A program made the position numbers and the translations under genes. From Notospermus geniculatus (lineage: Eukaryota > Nemertea > Pilidiophora > Heteronemertea > Lineidae), in NCBI GenBank assembly GCA_002633025.1, contig NMRB01000038.1, positions 439,177 to 503,176 on the forward strand: 64,000 bases of DNA, read 5' to 3'. Positions 11,619 to 21,713 of the stretch are shown in pieces. Each line of letters opens with the position of its first letter. Position 1 is the first letter of the stretch. Under the pieces are notes generated by a model, which did not search any database, was not told the origin of the DNA, and saw only the letters and a program-made list of their open reading frames with translations.

Positions 11619-11866
11619 GACAGGTTGCGAAATTAGCGGCCGCCATTTTTTTAGCGACTTGGCCGAATTTTCGAACTTTTTCAAATATAATTCGAATATA
11701 TTTTATTAGCTGCTTGCTTGCTAAAATATCTTTATGTAATTCTAGTGGCTTACTGTATGACCTTTCTTTCTTTGAACGCCTCTGACAGTGTAAAATCCCA
11801 TTGAAAAACCCAAGCAATGTCAAAAGTCGATAAAAAACATGGCGGCCGCTAATATCGCAACTTGTC
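11619..11866 (-). mobile_element. 248-bp MITE with GCGGCCGC-containing inverted repeats (copy 1)
   Basis: The ends GACAGGTTGCGAAATTAGCG and, inverted, GACAAGTTGCGATATTAGCG share about 30 bp including GCGGCCGC. TA flanks both sides (11617-11618, 11867-11868). A nearly identical copy in the opposite orientation lies at 38606-38854. Both contain the same open frame of about 75 codons, which I read as a by-product of recent amplification rather than a gene. Confidence 0.8.
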
Positions 11867-12380
11867 TATTCTGTGAATACAGAACCACTACGGTACAAGC
11901 ATGACCATGATGACAAACAAGCATGGGCGTCACACACACTGCACAGCACTGCAGCAGGCTGGCTAGGCCCAGGCCTACGGGAAAAATCAAACGAGCTGTG
12001 ATTTAGGCCTACTGGCCTGCGGTATCTATCGACACTACTGTGGAGTGAAGGGAGATAAATAACCTTCATGTTTAGTGCCTAGAATTTGTACTCAACGCAG
12101 GCAGCAAAGACGTTGATATATCCCGTGGAAGACGGCACTGTGCAATGCATTGGTCTTTCACACTCGCATGACACAGCTGATCGCTGACCGACCAGAACAA
12201 CGGCGAAATTTACGCTTCTAAATGATTGACACGCTATATATTACTAACGAAGTGTTTATTTTACCGGCATGCCGGCAGACAATATTTTTAGTTATAATGC
12301 CGTCATACGTTTGCGCATGCGCAGTAATAATATACGATAGGGTTATTAGGTTCCTTTTAGGTTAGTTTTCTGAGGGACAG

Positions 12381-12472
12381 GTCGGTTAGGGTTAGGGTTA
12401 GGGATAGTTCCCTTAGGGATAGTTCCTTAGGGATAGGCCCCCCGACGGGTCCCTTAGGGTTAGGGTTAGGGT
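12381..12472. repeat. Telomere-like TTAGGG run
   Basis: GGGTTAGGGTTAGGG blocks are interleaved with CCCTTAGGGATAG units. The run is short and imperfect, is internal to a transposon, and lies directly upstream of a tRNA-like segment. Confidence 0.6.
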
Positions 12473-12540
12473 TCAGTCATGGCGTATACTATAAACAGAT
12501 TTCCCGAATCACCCAAAGAAAACTTCCCATGCCGACCGTG

Positions 12541-12640
12541 AGCCCCGGTAGCGTAGTGGTTAGAGCGTAGGACTTTTAGGTATTTAGTTAGCTAGCGCGT
12601 AGACTATACACAGGTTCGAATCTGCCGCTGGTCACTATGC
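12541..12640 (+). repeat. tRNA-derived SINE-like segment
   Basis: An A-box-like GTAGCGTAGTGGTTAGAGCG is followed, after an extra internal stretch, by a B-box GGTTCGAATCTGCC. Upstream, CCCGAATCACCCAAAGAAAA also occurs in variant form before the tRNA-like remnant at about 24730, so this is a repeat family head rather than a cellular tRNA. Confidence 0.5.
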
Positions 12641-12894
12641 ACTCTTTGCCAATATGCCCGTTTATAATTTTTTTTCTCATCTTCCATGATTTTTTCTCAC
12701 TTTTTCAGTCTAAATCAGTCTGTTTTATAATTTTTCACCGTCACGCAACGTGGAAATGGCAGGCGCAAACTGGACCAAATGAAAATAACCTAAGTCCGTA
12801 AAATTGGTCACTGCGCATGTGCAAACGGAAGACGGCATTATAACTAAAAATATTGTCTGCCGGCATGCTGGCAAAATAAACGCTGCGTATTACT

Positions 12895-13322
12895 AATTCT
12901 CTCATTCTACATTCATCAGTCCTTCTTTTCATCGTGACTTACCTCCTATTTCTCTTGAAAAATCAACCTTTGGGGCCAAAATTTGCATGAAATTTTACCG
13001 AGGCCCGACAGTGACTCGCCATTTTGAAAATCGATTGCAGGTCACATGATCGCGAACCATGTGATTTCGCGCAACAATTAGGACAGTTAGCTACGCTTGA
13101 TAAATTTGTCATTTCCGATTTATTCTAAGAATGTTTTACCCAAATTTTTACTGGATCATAATTTTCTATAATTAAAAATTTTATTTTGGGGTGAGTAGTG
13201 ATGGTTTCCATGCCGACGCTGACGGGCGGGCCGACTGAAGTTGACGGACGTTCAGGAACGTTCGTCGAGTTGCAGCGAAAACAGCGTTGAACGTTCTGGA
13301 ACGGTTCCCGAGTGGGAAGTGT
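12895..13322. other. Right end of the piggyBac insertion, no gene
   Basis: No coding signal. The last 100 bases are rich in ACGTTC words and end at the TTAA that borders the resumed LINE sequence. Confidence 0.35.
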
Positions 13323-13326
13323 TTAA

Positions 13327-14066
13327 AACATTACAAAAACAAACTTTATTATATTTGAACGTCCATCAATGACACAATTACAGCTTAATATTATAATTGA
13401 CGGATCTCCTATTAATCGTGTTGATCGCTTTAACTTCCTGGGACAAATAGTTCTCAAATCTTTGAACTGGGCATTTCATGCCGATCATGTCTCTATTAAA
13501 ATTTCTAGGGCCGCTGGTATTTTGAATCATTTGAAACACTATCTACCTCAAAACACCTTGTTAACTCTTTACCATGCGCTGATTACCTCTCACCTGAACT
13601 ATCAACTTTTATCTTGGGGATATAACATCTCCACTGTCCACAAATTGCAGAAGAAAGCAGTCAAAATTATTACAAATAGTCATTTTTTAGCCCATTGTAA
13701 ACCTCTTTTTAAAAACCTAAGAATACTTTCTATTGTCGATATGCATCAAATGGTTCAGTTCAAGTTACTTTACAATTTCTTTCATAACAGCCTACCCTTG
13801 GAGGAATTATACTGACAGTATAATTCCTCCAAGGCCTACCACACTATTTTATGGACAACTTTTTTCGTATAAATTATCAACACCATCATCATCATACCCG
13901 AAATAGATACAATTTTGTCATTCCCTTGTGTAAGCATGAATTTGCTAAGTTAAGACCCTCTTACAGCGCAGTACATCTATATAATTCCCTTCCAAACTTA
14001 GTATCTGAAAAACTCACCACCCACAGTCTACCTGGCTGTCTCAACTATTACAAAATTTTATTCTGA
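13327..14066 (+). pseudogene. C-terminal part of the LINE ORF2
   Basis: Directly after the piggyBac border the sequence reads KTNFIIFERP and continues with FLGQIV, LYHALITSHLNY and LQKKAVKIITNS, then NSLP. These are the post-polymerase blocks of CR1/L2-type ORF2 and exactly what is missing after KANKLSL at 5867. A 39-base palindrome at 13796 creates a stop. Behind it the frame resumes with FFRIN and LYNSLPNLV to a stop at 14064-14066. A 3' UTR of about 280 bases follows, with an (AATG)n end. Confidence 0.82.
13796..13834. mobile_element. 39-base perfect palindrome flanked by CCTAC repeats
   Basis: A 19-base arm beginning CCTTGGAGGAATTATACTG is followed by one base and its exact inverse. CCTAC flanks it on both sides (13791-13795, 13835-13839). 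Deleting the palindrome plus one flank restores the LINE reading frame, so it is an insertion and not ancestral sequence. Confidence 0.8.
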
Positions 14067-14349
14067 ATTCATATAACTTGAACTGTACCATTCGTGATTG
14101 CTATGTATGCAACCTTTAATTAATTATTTTTGTCTGTTTACTACTCTCCTTTTATATATTTAGTATGTGTCATCTTTGTATGTGTGATCTTCTATTTTAT
14201 TCATTTGTGCTGTTCTTTAACTTCTGTTCAGAGGGCACAGCGTCAGCGATCACTTCGTGATCTTGCTGTGCTCTCGACCATTATTCTTATAGTTTAATTT
14301 CTTGTACTTGATTTCTTGTGTTGGTCAAATAAATGAATGAATGAATGAA
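14067..14349 (+). other. LINE 3' UTR and tetranucleotide tail
   Basis: Non-coding. It contains a short hairpin-like CAGCGTCAGCGATCACTTCG segment at about 14240 and ends in AATGAATGAATGAATGAA, the reiterated tail common at 3' ends of CR1/L2-type LINEs. The TTGAT target duplication follows. Confidence 0.7.
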
Positions 14350-14809
14350 TTGATATTCTGAAAATATGAATATCTCTGCCCAGTTAACTCAGAAAGTTCC
14401 AAAATTTTGTAAGCCCATATTCTGAGGTTAGCTTCAACTAATAGCATCAAAATTTCCTCCTGAAAAAGACGAAAATCTCAAATTATCAAAATTTCGATAA
14501 TCTCAAATATCTCAGCAACCACTTGAGATATTTTGATGAAACAAAGCAAGCCCAAAATCCTTAAAAAGTTCCATTCTATCAAAACTGCAACAAAAGTCAC
14601 CAAAAAATCCCCTAATAAAAAAGTTGATTTTTAGGGGTTTTTCTAAAGAGGTATTACATAATCATGATATTTCCAAATATCCAAAATTTTGATGCAGAAA
14701 TATGACCAAGGTTATATACTTTCATGTGGTACAAACTGTGTTAAAATTGGCCCAGTAGTATTTCAAATATTGAGGGTGGTAAGTGTAGATAAACTTATGT
14801 CAATGACTG

Positions 14810-16225
14810 TACATGTCCCTCGATCAAAAATTGTCCTTTTTAATGAAAAAGTGTACGGGACCGGACCTGCCACTTGCTAAGCGGATGTGATATCCACTAC
14901 CCTGCATTCCACATTCAATTGGCGCGAAGTTTTCGGCCGGTCTCCCCAAGGGCTGGGTCAGATATAACATATCATGCAGGTATTATGTTGAATTGGAGAT
15001 GTCCTCTCGTCATGCCTTGGGTCATCCGCCATGTTGCGAGATGTTCGATTTAGATGCGATGCTGGTCACGTGACGAGTTGTCAGGCAACGTGATTCAATA
15101 TTATCAGAGAAAGTCGGCTCTTCTGAGGGTGTTCTTCCCCCACCGTAAAAAGAATAATATCGAAGTACATAACTAAGTATGTGATCAAAACAGCATATGT
15201 ATGATTGCGAATGTTTAGAAAGAAACAAAAATAAGTAAATTACAATAGACAACTCTGCCAGCGTTTAACGAATTCATTAGTAGGGAGTAAGCTATCATGG
15301 CCATTCTATTCCACAGGACGCGGCCGGTTTGTTCAGGGCCTCATACGTGTGAGATAGAAGAACCACTGGCAAAGATGGGGCCTAATCATGTTTCCGAACG
15401 CTAGGTGGCGGAAACTGTCATCAACCAATCAGCGACCAGTATTTCACTCAACTAGGGGAAAACATAAAACATTTTCTTATTGGCTGATCGCTCATTGGCT
15501 GGTTGATCGGGCGCGTTCGTCAACAACTGGTAGTGATATCTAGTGTTCAGAAACGGACTTTGGCACCAAGTGTTTCAGTGGTTGAGGGTGACAGCTTCGA
15601 GCGAAGGCCGATACCATTGAATTATTGAGTGTAGAGTTCTTCATGATGCACAAAAATGACACGTCGGTGAGTCACTTTGCGCCACCCTGCGTCTGAGTGC
15701 AGGACAACACTTTCAACGTTCAACTTGGAAGGTCTGCCTGTCCAGATGTATCGTTAGGCTGCGTATCCATAGGCTGATCCCTTGTGGAATTTACCTTGTT
15801 CCGTGGACTTGTGCCGTTAGGACAATGGGATCTGGCCTTGTGCCTTATGCACATGTTGTAAGGACAAGCAAAACAAACCTTCCCGCGAGAAGAGAATCAT
15901 CCACAAATGATGCAAAATTGAAAGAGATACTGCGTTTCCTGTGTGCGAAGTTCTAAAACATGTAAAAAGCAATATCATTGGTGGAATTGCAGTCAACTGA
16001 TCATAACTGACCAATCAAAATTCGCCGTCCAAATCTGGCCGTGACAAGTTTCCCGTCCGTTGCTTTAAACATATCCTTTATAATGTATAACAAATCTCAT
16101 GTCTGAGTATATACGGTATATCTTCCGTTTTGAGTGTCCAAATTCATAAATCAAGGAGTCTGATCATTGGCCAAGTTAGTCCAGTTTCAGTAATTTGCGT
16201 TTCAGTCACGGCTAGTCCCTATTTC
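14810..16225. other. Intergenic stretch downstream of the host gene
   Basis: No gene recognised. Inverted CCAATCAG/CTGATCG words at about 15425 and 15485 hint at a decayed hairpin element. The 3' UTR of the minus-strand host gene must begin below 16226. I did not find a clear AATAAA-type signal close by on the minus strand. Confidence 0.35.
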
Positions 16226-16323
16226 TCAGCGAGTCCCACCCATAGCTTCGTAATGCCTCTGTAAGTGTTGCATCAGTTCCGTCTTCTTCTTCTTCTTGGC
16301 AAGGTCACAGTACCTCATGATAC
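16226..16323 (-). CDS. Host gene 1, terminal exon
   Basis: A cttcccttgcag acceptor (AG at 16325-16324) is followed by 2 bases completing a Gly codon, then MRYCDLAKKKKKTELMQHLQ and a stop at 16228-16226 after MGGTR. The lysine run and helical composition suggest a basic C-terminal tail. Phase matches the exon at 17041-17192 exactly. Protein family not recognised. Confidence 0.72.
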
Positions 16324-16664
16324 CTGCAAGGGAAGGAATGTGAAACTGAATCACAGGTTCATTGATGGTTGATCTGATGCTTTCAGAGGTTAGAGCTTCA
16401 TCTCATTGCAGGATGGAATGTGCCTCCAACCTCTGTAATTGGCAGAGTCAATGGAATGGGCTCTGTAGTAGGCACGCCCTGTAGTAGGTAGAGTAAACAT
16501 TGCTTCCTTGAAGCAACTGGCTAATCGGAAACTACCTAATCAGGAGACCAGGGAAGCTTGTCCGACTGAACCCATTGCTACTCTCAATAGAGACCAATGT
16601 CGACAGACGCAGCATTTAAAAAGACATCAGGAGTCTGCCAAGTGGCTTTTTTCCAAGTCTTCCC

Positions 16665-16835
16665 TCCTGTCGTTTTCCCTGTTCCTTTGCACCTTAGGAC
16701 GGGTTATAGAGAATGAACCATCGAGTTCCATTTGGTGTCTCTACAATGCTCTGCATTGTGCAAAATGACTGGAAATGATTTGAAGGCATGAGGTCAGGTC
16801 AGAGGGAACGTCACGAGTGCATGAGTGCTCATCCT
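16665..16835. repeat. Dispersed repeat (copy 1)
   Basis: CTCCTGTCGTTTTCCCT, TATAGAGAATGAACCAT, ATGACTGGAAATGA and GGGAACGTCACGAGT recur in the same order at 41875-42080. The copies are diverged and non-coding. It sits in the last intron of host gene 1. Confidence 0.65.
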
Positions 16836-17040
16836 ATGTTAGTGTGTCTGAAAGCCCTAGCCTAAGGTGGCAAAATATCAAATATCAGACGTATACCCTT
16901 TGGAACAATGTATCATTTTTCTCAACGCCTGTCAAAGTCTTAAGGAATGAAAATGACGCGTATGTTGGCAAACGGAATCTATTCCATGATATGAAGACAA
17001 TTCCCGTTACAGAATGAAGCGAGCGTCCATCAAACCTTAC

Positions 17041-17192
17041 CATCAGCAATATTCCTGCCCTGTCTGATAGGCAGAGCCTCAGCTTTCTTGGCAGGGTTAT
17101 CAGCAAACTGTTGATCAAGTTTATCAGCCTTGTGTTGTCCAGCCATGATCTTTCTGAAGCCGTCCATCAGTTGACTACGACTCAAACGTCTC
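17041..17192 (-). CDS. Host gene 1, penultimate exon
   Basis: A ctgcttctttcag acceptor and a GTAAGG donor bound 152 bases (1+150+1). It encodes RRLSRSQLMDGFRKIMAGQH and onward to PIRQGRNIAD, a charged, probably helical region. The first base completes a Trp codon split with the upstream exon (TG+G), good evidence that the exons belong together. No known domain recognised. Confidence 0.72.
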
Positions 17193-17526
17193 CTGAAAGA
17201 AGCAGCCGTGTCGTCATCAGTCACGTGAACTCACGTCCAATCACGTTGCCTTACGTCATCGCACGTGCACTGAAATGCACGTGCATTCCATGGTAACATA
17301 TCCTGATGTCATTTTGGGCGGAGCACGACGAACTATTCGACGCCATTGATTGCCGTCGTGTTGATGCCATTTCTAACGTTGGCCGCTCGTTTTACTCTCA
17401 CTTTGGGAAACAATCTTGCTGTTAACCCTGAAGCATTCTCCATCTTTCTTCTATGACTGAGAGGACATGTAGGACAAGGCCTATTTGTGTTCAAGTCAAT
17501 TCACGACTGAATTTCTTCAAACTCAC
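17193..17526 (-). other. Host gene 1 intron (334 bp)
   Basis: Short intron bounded by GTGAGT and ttctttcag. Contains repeated CACGTG/ACGTGA words (17220-17290) that could bind bHLH factors, but this is only a sequence observation. Confidence 0.5.
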
Positions 17527-17762
17527 CAGCTTTCCTTCAAGACAGAAAATGTCTGCCGTGTGGCGCCACTGTATAATATCTCCAGCATATTGAGAGCGCA
17601 CTCATCAACCTTGGTGACAGGCATATTAAGGTCGTGTCTGGCTGCACCCCAGGTTAGGAAAGTGTCTATCATCTCTATCTTGACCTGGTCGGCGACTTCC
17701 TTGGGACAGTATCCCATGTGGGCTTGGAAGACGATCAGTTGACCTTCAGCACTGGCAACAAC
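17527..17762 (-). CDS. Host gene 1, internal exon
   Basis: A gattctctgcag acceptor and a GTGAGT donor bound 236 bases. It opens in phase 0 (VVASAEGQLIVFQAHMGYCP) and ends in phase 2 after SVLKES. Middle residues include VADQVKIEMIDTFLTWGAAR and DECALNMLEILYSG. The regular hydrophobic spacing looks like an alpha-helical globular domain. I do not recognise the family. Upstream and downstream phases both fit. Confidence 0.75.
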
Positions 17763-18384
17763 CTGCAGAGAATCGGAAGTTAGGACTGAATTCAGAAATT
17801 CAGAAATATATTCCTTTGACAGTGAGGAACCTTCTTTCTCTTCTCGTTCGACGACGGTAGTTTATACATCAAGACCTATGTCCTCGATGTACTTTACGGT
17901 TTTCACACAATGACACACATTGTGTGGACAAGCCTGTCGTAGAATGCAGCAAGGCAATTGGCTTATTAGGAATTCCAGCACCAACTCTTTTAAGTGGACA
18001 GACAATGGAATGAGATAAGCCACACGCCCCTACTTTGTTCAGAGCAAAACATAATCAGTGGTAGGTAGGACATCATATTGCACCTGTAGATTCATTCAGA
18101 CGATGCCGAGGGAAGTGACCCATTACATTTTTGTCGCTTAGGAGGTTTTAAAGTAGTTCTTTCAACATTTTAGGAGTTGGATGACCATTAGAAAATCTTG
18201 GGGTTGATGGAATTTATTGCTCCAATAATCTCATTAAAGACAACAGTGTTTCTCAAGATTTGTGTGACGTCACCATGACGTCAATAACCACAAGTATAAA
18301 ATGTACTACATTGCCACTGGGTCCTTTTCAAAGTAATTCCAAGTTTCTAGGAACATATTCCAATTCCAAATAGCTCGCTCGGGG
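17763..18384. other. Intronic DNA, no repeat recognised
   Basis: The first part of the 3.6-kb intron between host exons 17762 and 21399. It has no coding signal and no inverted repeat, and ends where the 18385 repeat begins. Confidence 0.4.
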
Positions 18385-20679
18385 TTTTTGGCTCACCTGC
18401 GTGAGCCTATGTCATCACGATTCGTCCGTCGTCTGTCCGTCCGTCCGTCAGTCCGAAGGTCCACTAGTCCAAAGGTTCACTAGTCCGTTAAACTTTGGTG
18501 GCACAAATCTTAACCACTGGACCTAAGACAATGTAACTTGGCATGGACATGCACATGGACAACAGGTACTTGCATAACAAAAATCATCGCCGTGCGATTC
18601 ATATTTTGGCCACTAGGGGGCTAAGTGTGAAAAATGAAATATGGCCGTAACTCCCTTATGAATTGAGCTAGGATGCTAAAATTTTTATGGTACGTGTATG
18701 GGATGACCCTACATCACATATTAGATGGGTTTTTGATTTGACCTAATTTTGACCATTTTATAGGTCAAATGGCGTCAACTCTGCCGATGTTCGAAAAGGG
18801 TGGCACGTTTTCTTATTATTGAACCTAGAGAGTTGTAACTTGGTACAAATATGTGTCTTAGTGATTCTGACGTGTATGCAAAAAATCGCCGTCCTGTGAT
18901 TCATATTTTGGCCACTAGGGGGCTAAATGTGAAAAATGAAATATGGCTGTAACTCCCTTATGAATGGGATACCTGCACAACTAACACTAATAGATGTCTC
19001 TAGTAGTAACTAGGTTCGAATGAAGAGGGAGAATGCATTGTCAAAACAGTTTTTTGGCCTCTAACTCCTTTATTATTTGATTAATCATACAACATGCAGC
19101 GAGAGATTATTTTTCTGTTTGGATAATTAATAATGAAATGGTCCATGGACCATGTGCTCACCTGTGTGACTGTACCAGAAGAAATGACAAATGTTAAAGC
19201 ACAATGTTCTGGAGCAAGCATTAGTTCCAGGAACAGAGGGTACTAGTACCCAGACACCTGATCACACCAAGTCAGAAAATATAATAAAATTTTGAACTTT
19301 AACCTTGTGGCCTTGATAAGTAGGTCAAATCAAAAACCGAAACATGGACCGAAACTTGCTGTCACAGGTCATATGACCCAGAGCCATATGTACCCAGTTT
19401 CAGGTCAATAGCCCCAGCGGTTACGGAATGTGCCACCAAAAGGCAAAATTCTGAACTTTGACCTCTGTGACCTTGAAAAGTAGGTCAAATAAAAAACCCG
19501 TTACTTATGTAATGCACTCTCATTAGATACACCTATGATAAAAATTTGGAGGTGATCCAGTCAATAGTTCAGGAGTAATTGCACTTTTCGTGTTTTCGAT
19601 TTCTGCCACCTGGTGGGCAAACTAAGAGTCGAATCGAACCGAAATTTGGTGTCACAGGTCATCTGACCTAGCGGCATATATGTACCAAGTTTCAGGTCAA
19701 TAACCCCAGCGGTTACGAAATGTGCCACCACAAGGCAAATTTCTGAACTTTGACCTCTATGACCTTGAAAAGTAGGTCAAATCAAAAACCCTTTACATAT
19801 GTGATGTATCCTCATTAGATACACCTATGATAAAAATTTGGAGAAGATCCGGCCATTAGCTCATGAGTTATTGCACTTTTTGTGTTTCCGGTTTTAGCCA
19901 CCTTGTGGCCAAGTGAAGAATCGAATCGGACCGAAACTGGGTGTGGTAGGTCCTCTGACCTAGGAGTATATATGTACAGTCTTACAAATAAGTAAATGGA
20001 CAGCATGTTTTTCAAATATCTCCGAGATAAAACAAGATAATTGGATACGGTTTTCAACATAGTGTGGTATACTTACTTGGTCATGTATCTCATGTATTTG
20101 GGTCAACCTAATTTTAAATATCATGACATTTAAGTGAAAAAAGCATTTAAAAATTGCATAAATTATCACGAGGGAATGAATATTACCGAATGACTTCAAA
20201 AAATGATCGAATATATCAAAATTTCAAAAATCTCAAATTTTGATATTTTGAGATATTACGGAAACGGAAAAATATTTTCAAATTTTTTTGGCACAAAAAC
20301 TCTCATTATCAGTCACTTCATCACAACACTTCGAATTCTGTTGAAAAAAACTTGAAATAAAAAAGTTGAATTTTTGACCTTTTTTAAATTGCCTGTTACA
20401 TAACAAAGGATTGAAACTAAGTTGACCCAAATACATGAGATACATGACCAAGTAAGTATACCACACTATGTTGAAAACCGCATCCAATTATCTTGTTTTA
20501 TCTCAGAGATATTTGAAAAACATGCTGTCCATTTACTTATTTGGAAGACTGTACCCAGTTTCAGATCAATAGCCCCACCGGCATGACCGGTTACGAAACG
20601 TGCCCTGCTAACGGACCACGACGACGACGGACGACGGACGCTGCACCATCGTAAGAGCTCACCACAGGTGAGCTAAAAA
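18385..20679. mobile_element. Non-autonomous repeat with TTTTTGGCTCACCTG ends
   Basis: The left tip TTTTTGGCTCACCTG is mirrored by CAGGTGAGCTAAAAA at the right. Next to the tips are GTCCGTCCGTCC and GACGACGACGGACGACGG, also roughly inverse. Inside are near-tandem copies: a block with GGCCACTAGGGGGCTAA at about 18610 and 18910, and a 292-bp unit with TGAACTTTGACCTCT at 19453 and 19745 plus an earlier partial copy. No ORF. A younger TA-flanked element is inserted at 19977. It lies inside a host intron. Confidence 0.65.
19977..20551. mobile_element. 575-bp TA-flanked fold-back MITE
   Basis: The ends CAGTCTTACAAATAAGTAAA and, inverted, CAGTCTTCCAAATAAGTAAA are part of about 125-bp inverted arms. 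TA occurs on both sides (19975-19976, 20552-20553). The sister sequence at about 19675 shows the uninterrupted target, confirming the insertion. It resembles the fold-back family at 1759 and 50373 in its CAGTC tips and TA target. Confidence 0.85.
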
Positions 20680-21398
20680 GGTCAGGAGTTAAAACGTGAA
20701 GCTCCACTCATATGAGAAATTACTCGAAAGGTGAACGAATTTACAGACTAAAATTCATATGGTAGGTGTATGGGATAACCTTGCATCACATACTAGACAG
20801 GTTCTTGATTTTACCTAATTTTGGCCCTTTTCTTGGTCAAATGGCGTCAACTCTGCCGATAGTCGAAAAGGGTAGCACGTTTTCTTATTATTGAACCTAG
20901 AGAGTTGTAACTTTGTATGAATATGTGTCTTAGTGATACTGACTTTTCTTTTTACTTTACTTACGTTGTTAAAATACGCTGCCTTGACCATTTTGCCCAA
21001 GGTAATGAATTTCAATGTACAAAATAATGCACTATCCATGGATCTAGATAACTTTTTTAGGCAGGAAGTATAAAACTTCCTCCTTAGAAAAAGTGGGAGT
21101 TTTCAGCTGGTTTTGTCCCTCAAGTTGGAAGTTTTTGCATGTAATTAAATGGAAATGTATTGGTGACATTGCCAAATTTGGAGGTATCAATACCTCCTAG
21201 GATATAAGGATATTGGAAGTTTTTCAGAAAATTCAGGAAGTTTGTACTCCCAAACTAAGATCCCTGCTATCACTATCAAGCAACCCAGGTGAGCACAAGG
21301 TCCTTGGACCTTTCATAGATTTTGCACTGTAAGCGGCCAGGTGTTGTCAAGTTGCTCCAAACTGTAAGAAAATGTAATGATTGCCGAGGAAAACTTAC
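20680..21398. repeat. Partial repeat copy and anonymous intron DNA
   Basis: 20745-20945 repeats sequence seen at about 18680-18880 (GGTCAAATGGCGTCAACTCT, TCTTATTATTGAACCTAGAG). The remainder up to the host exon at 21399 is anonymous. Confidence 0.55.
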
Positions 21399-21550
21399 GT
21401 CTCCGTACGTTTTGAATGACTGATCAGGTATAAAGGCCTCTGAGCGTTCCGGAGCTGGCAGCTTCTTGTGTTTCCTGGCCTCACGTTGTTCCAACTCTTC
21501 AATAGCCGTGATGACGTTGGCGAATACTTCATAGGCCATCTGTTTACTGG
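21399..21550 (-). CDS. Host gene 1, internal exon
   Basis: A ttttacag acceptor and a GTAAGT donor bound 152 bases. It starts in phase 1 (Ala codon completed by CC) and ends in phase 0. It encodes SKQMAYEVFANVITAIEELE, then EQREARKHKKLPAPERSEAF and IPDQSFKTYGD: a probable helix followed by a charged linker. It joins the exon at 17762 without changing frame. The intron upstream of it runs 12.6 kb to 34168 and is packed with repeats. Confidence 0.75.
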
Positions 21551-21609
21551 CTGTAAAATAGAGAAGGGCCTTTATGGTTAAAGGGCCCTGATCGCCGTTG
21601 CTTTTTGTT

Positions 21610-21713
21610 ATTAGTGAGCTTCTGCAAGCGCCCGGTTAGGCTCTACGACGACGTTTATCTATTGTGTGAGTGCAGCCAAATGGCCTAACCGAGCGCCTGC
21701 AGAAGCTCACTAT
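21610..21713. repeat. Hairpin MITE, about 100 bp
   Basis: TTAGTGAGCTTCTGCAAGCG is mirrored about 100 bases on by CGCCTGCAGAAGCTCACTA. The arms extend through CGGTTAGGC for roughly 30 bp with few mismatches. It is flanked by TTA/TTA-like sequence. Confidence 0.65.

Larger units (their letters stand above)
12239..12894. repeat. Inverted-repeat element carrying TTAGGG runs and a tRNA-like segment
   Basis: About 85 bases at 12239-12330 recur inverted at 12805-12894 (for example GCCGGCAGACAATATTTTTA and TGCGCATGCGCA-type words). Inside are TTAGGG-rich DNA (12381-12472) and a tRNA-like segment (12541-12640). It lies in the 5' part of the piggyBac insertion. No transposase is present. Confidence 0.6.
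5868..13322 (-). mobile_element. PiggyBac-type transposon inserted in the LINE reverse transcriptase
   Basis: The LINE ORF is cut between 5867 and 13327. The intervening 7.4 kb carries a piggyBac transposase gene on the minus strand. The right border is TTAA (13323-13326). The left border reads TTAT, one change from TTAA, consistent with a decayed piggyBac target duplication. The tips resemble each other only weakly (TTCCACTC and, inverted, TTCCCACTC), so the exact ends are less certain than the interruption itself. It contains secondary repeats at 9392-10187, 11619-11866 and 12239-12894. Confidence 0.65.
2222..14349 (+). mobile_element. CR1/L2-like LINE retrotransposon with three later insertions
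   Basis: The insertion is bounded by TTGAT duplications (2217-2221 and 14350-14354) and ends in an (AATG)n tail, as expected of target-primed reverse transcription by CR1/L2/jockey-group LINEs. Order: tandem 156-bp 5' monomers, 5' leader, endonuclease plus reverse transcriptase ORF (3207-5867), C-terminal ORF part (13327-14066), and 3' UTR. Removing the MITE at 3587, the 7.4-kb insert at 5868 and the palindrome at 13796 leaves about 4.3 kb. Frameshifts inside the ORF make it inactive. Confidence 0.8.
1759..14809. mobile_element. TA-flanked fold-back element split by a LINE (arms 1759-2221 and 14350-14809)
   Basis: The left end CAGTCGTTAACATAAGTTTA (1759) recurs inverted at 14790-14809, and both ends abut a TA (1757-1758 and 14810-14811). 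The arms, about 460 bases each, are long imperfect inverted copies. An uninterrupted sister lies at 50373-51279. Aligning with the sister shows that everything from 2222 to 14349 was inserted at the fold-back centre. The TA target and CAGT-type tips suggest a Tc1/mariner-like non-autonomous element, and no transposase is encoded in the arms. Confidence 0.75.

Noticed and set aside
11590-11823. Open frame of about 78 codons, also present in the second MITE copy (38606-38854).
   Set aside because: The copies are so similar that frame conservation carries no information. The frame spans the element, matches no family, and most differences seen change residues.
15643-15670. Short ATG frame followed by GTGAGTC as a first exon of another gene.
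   Set aside because: Eight codons only; no downstream exon in phase identified.
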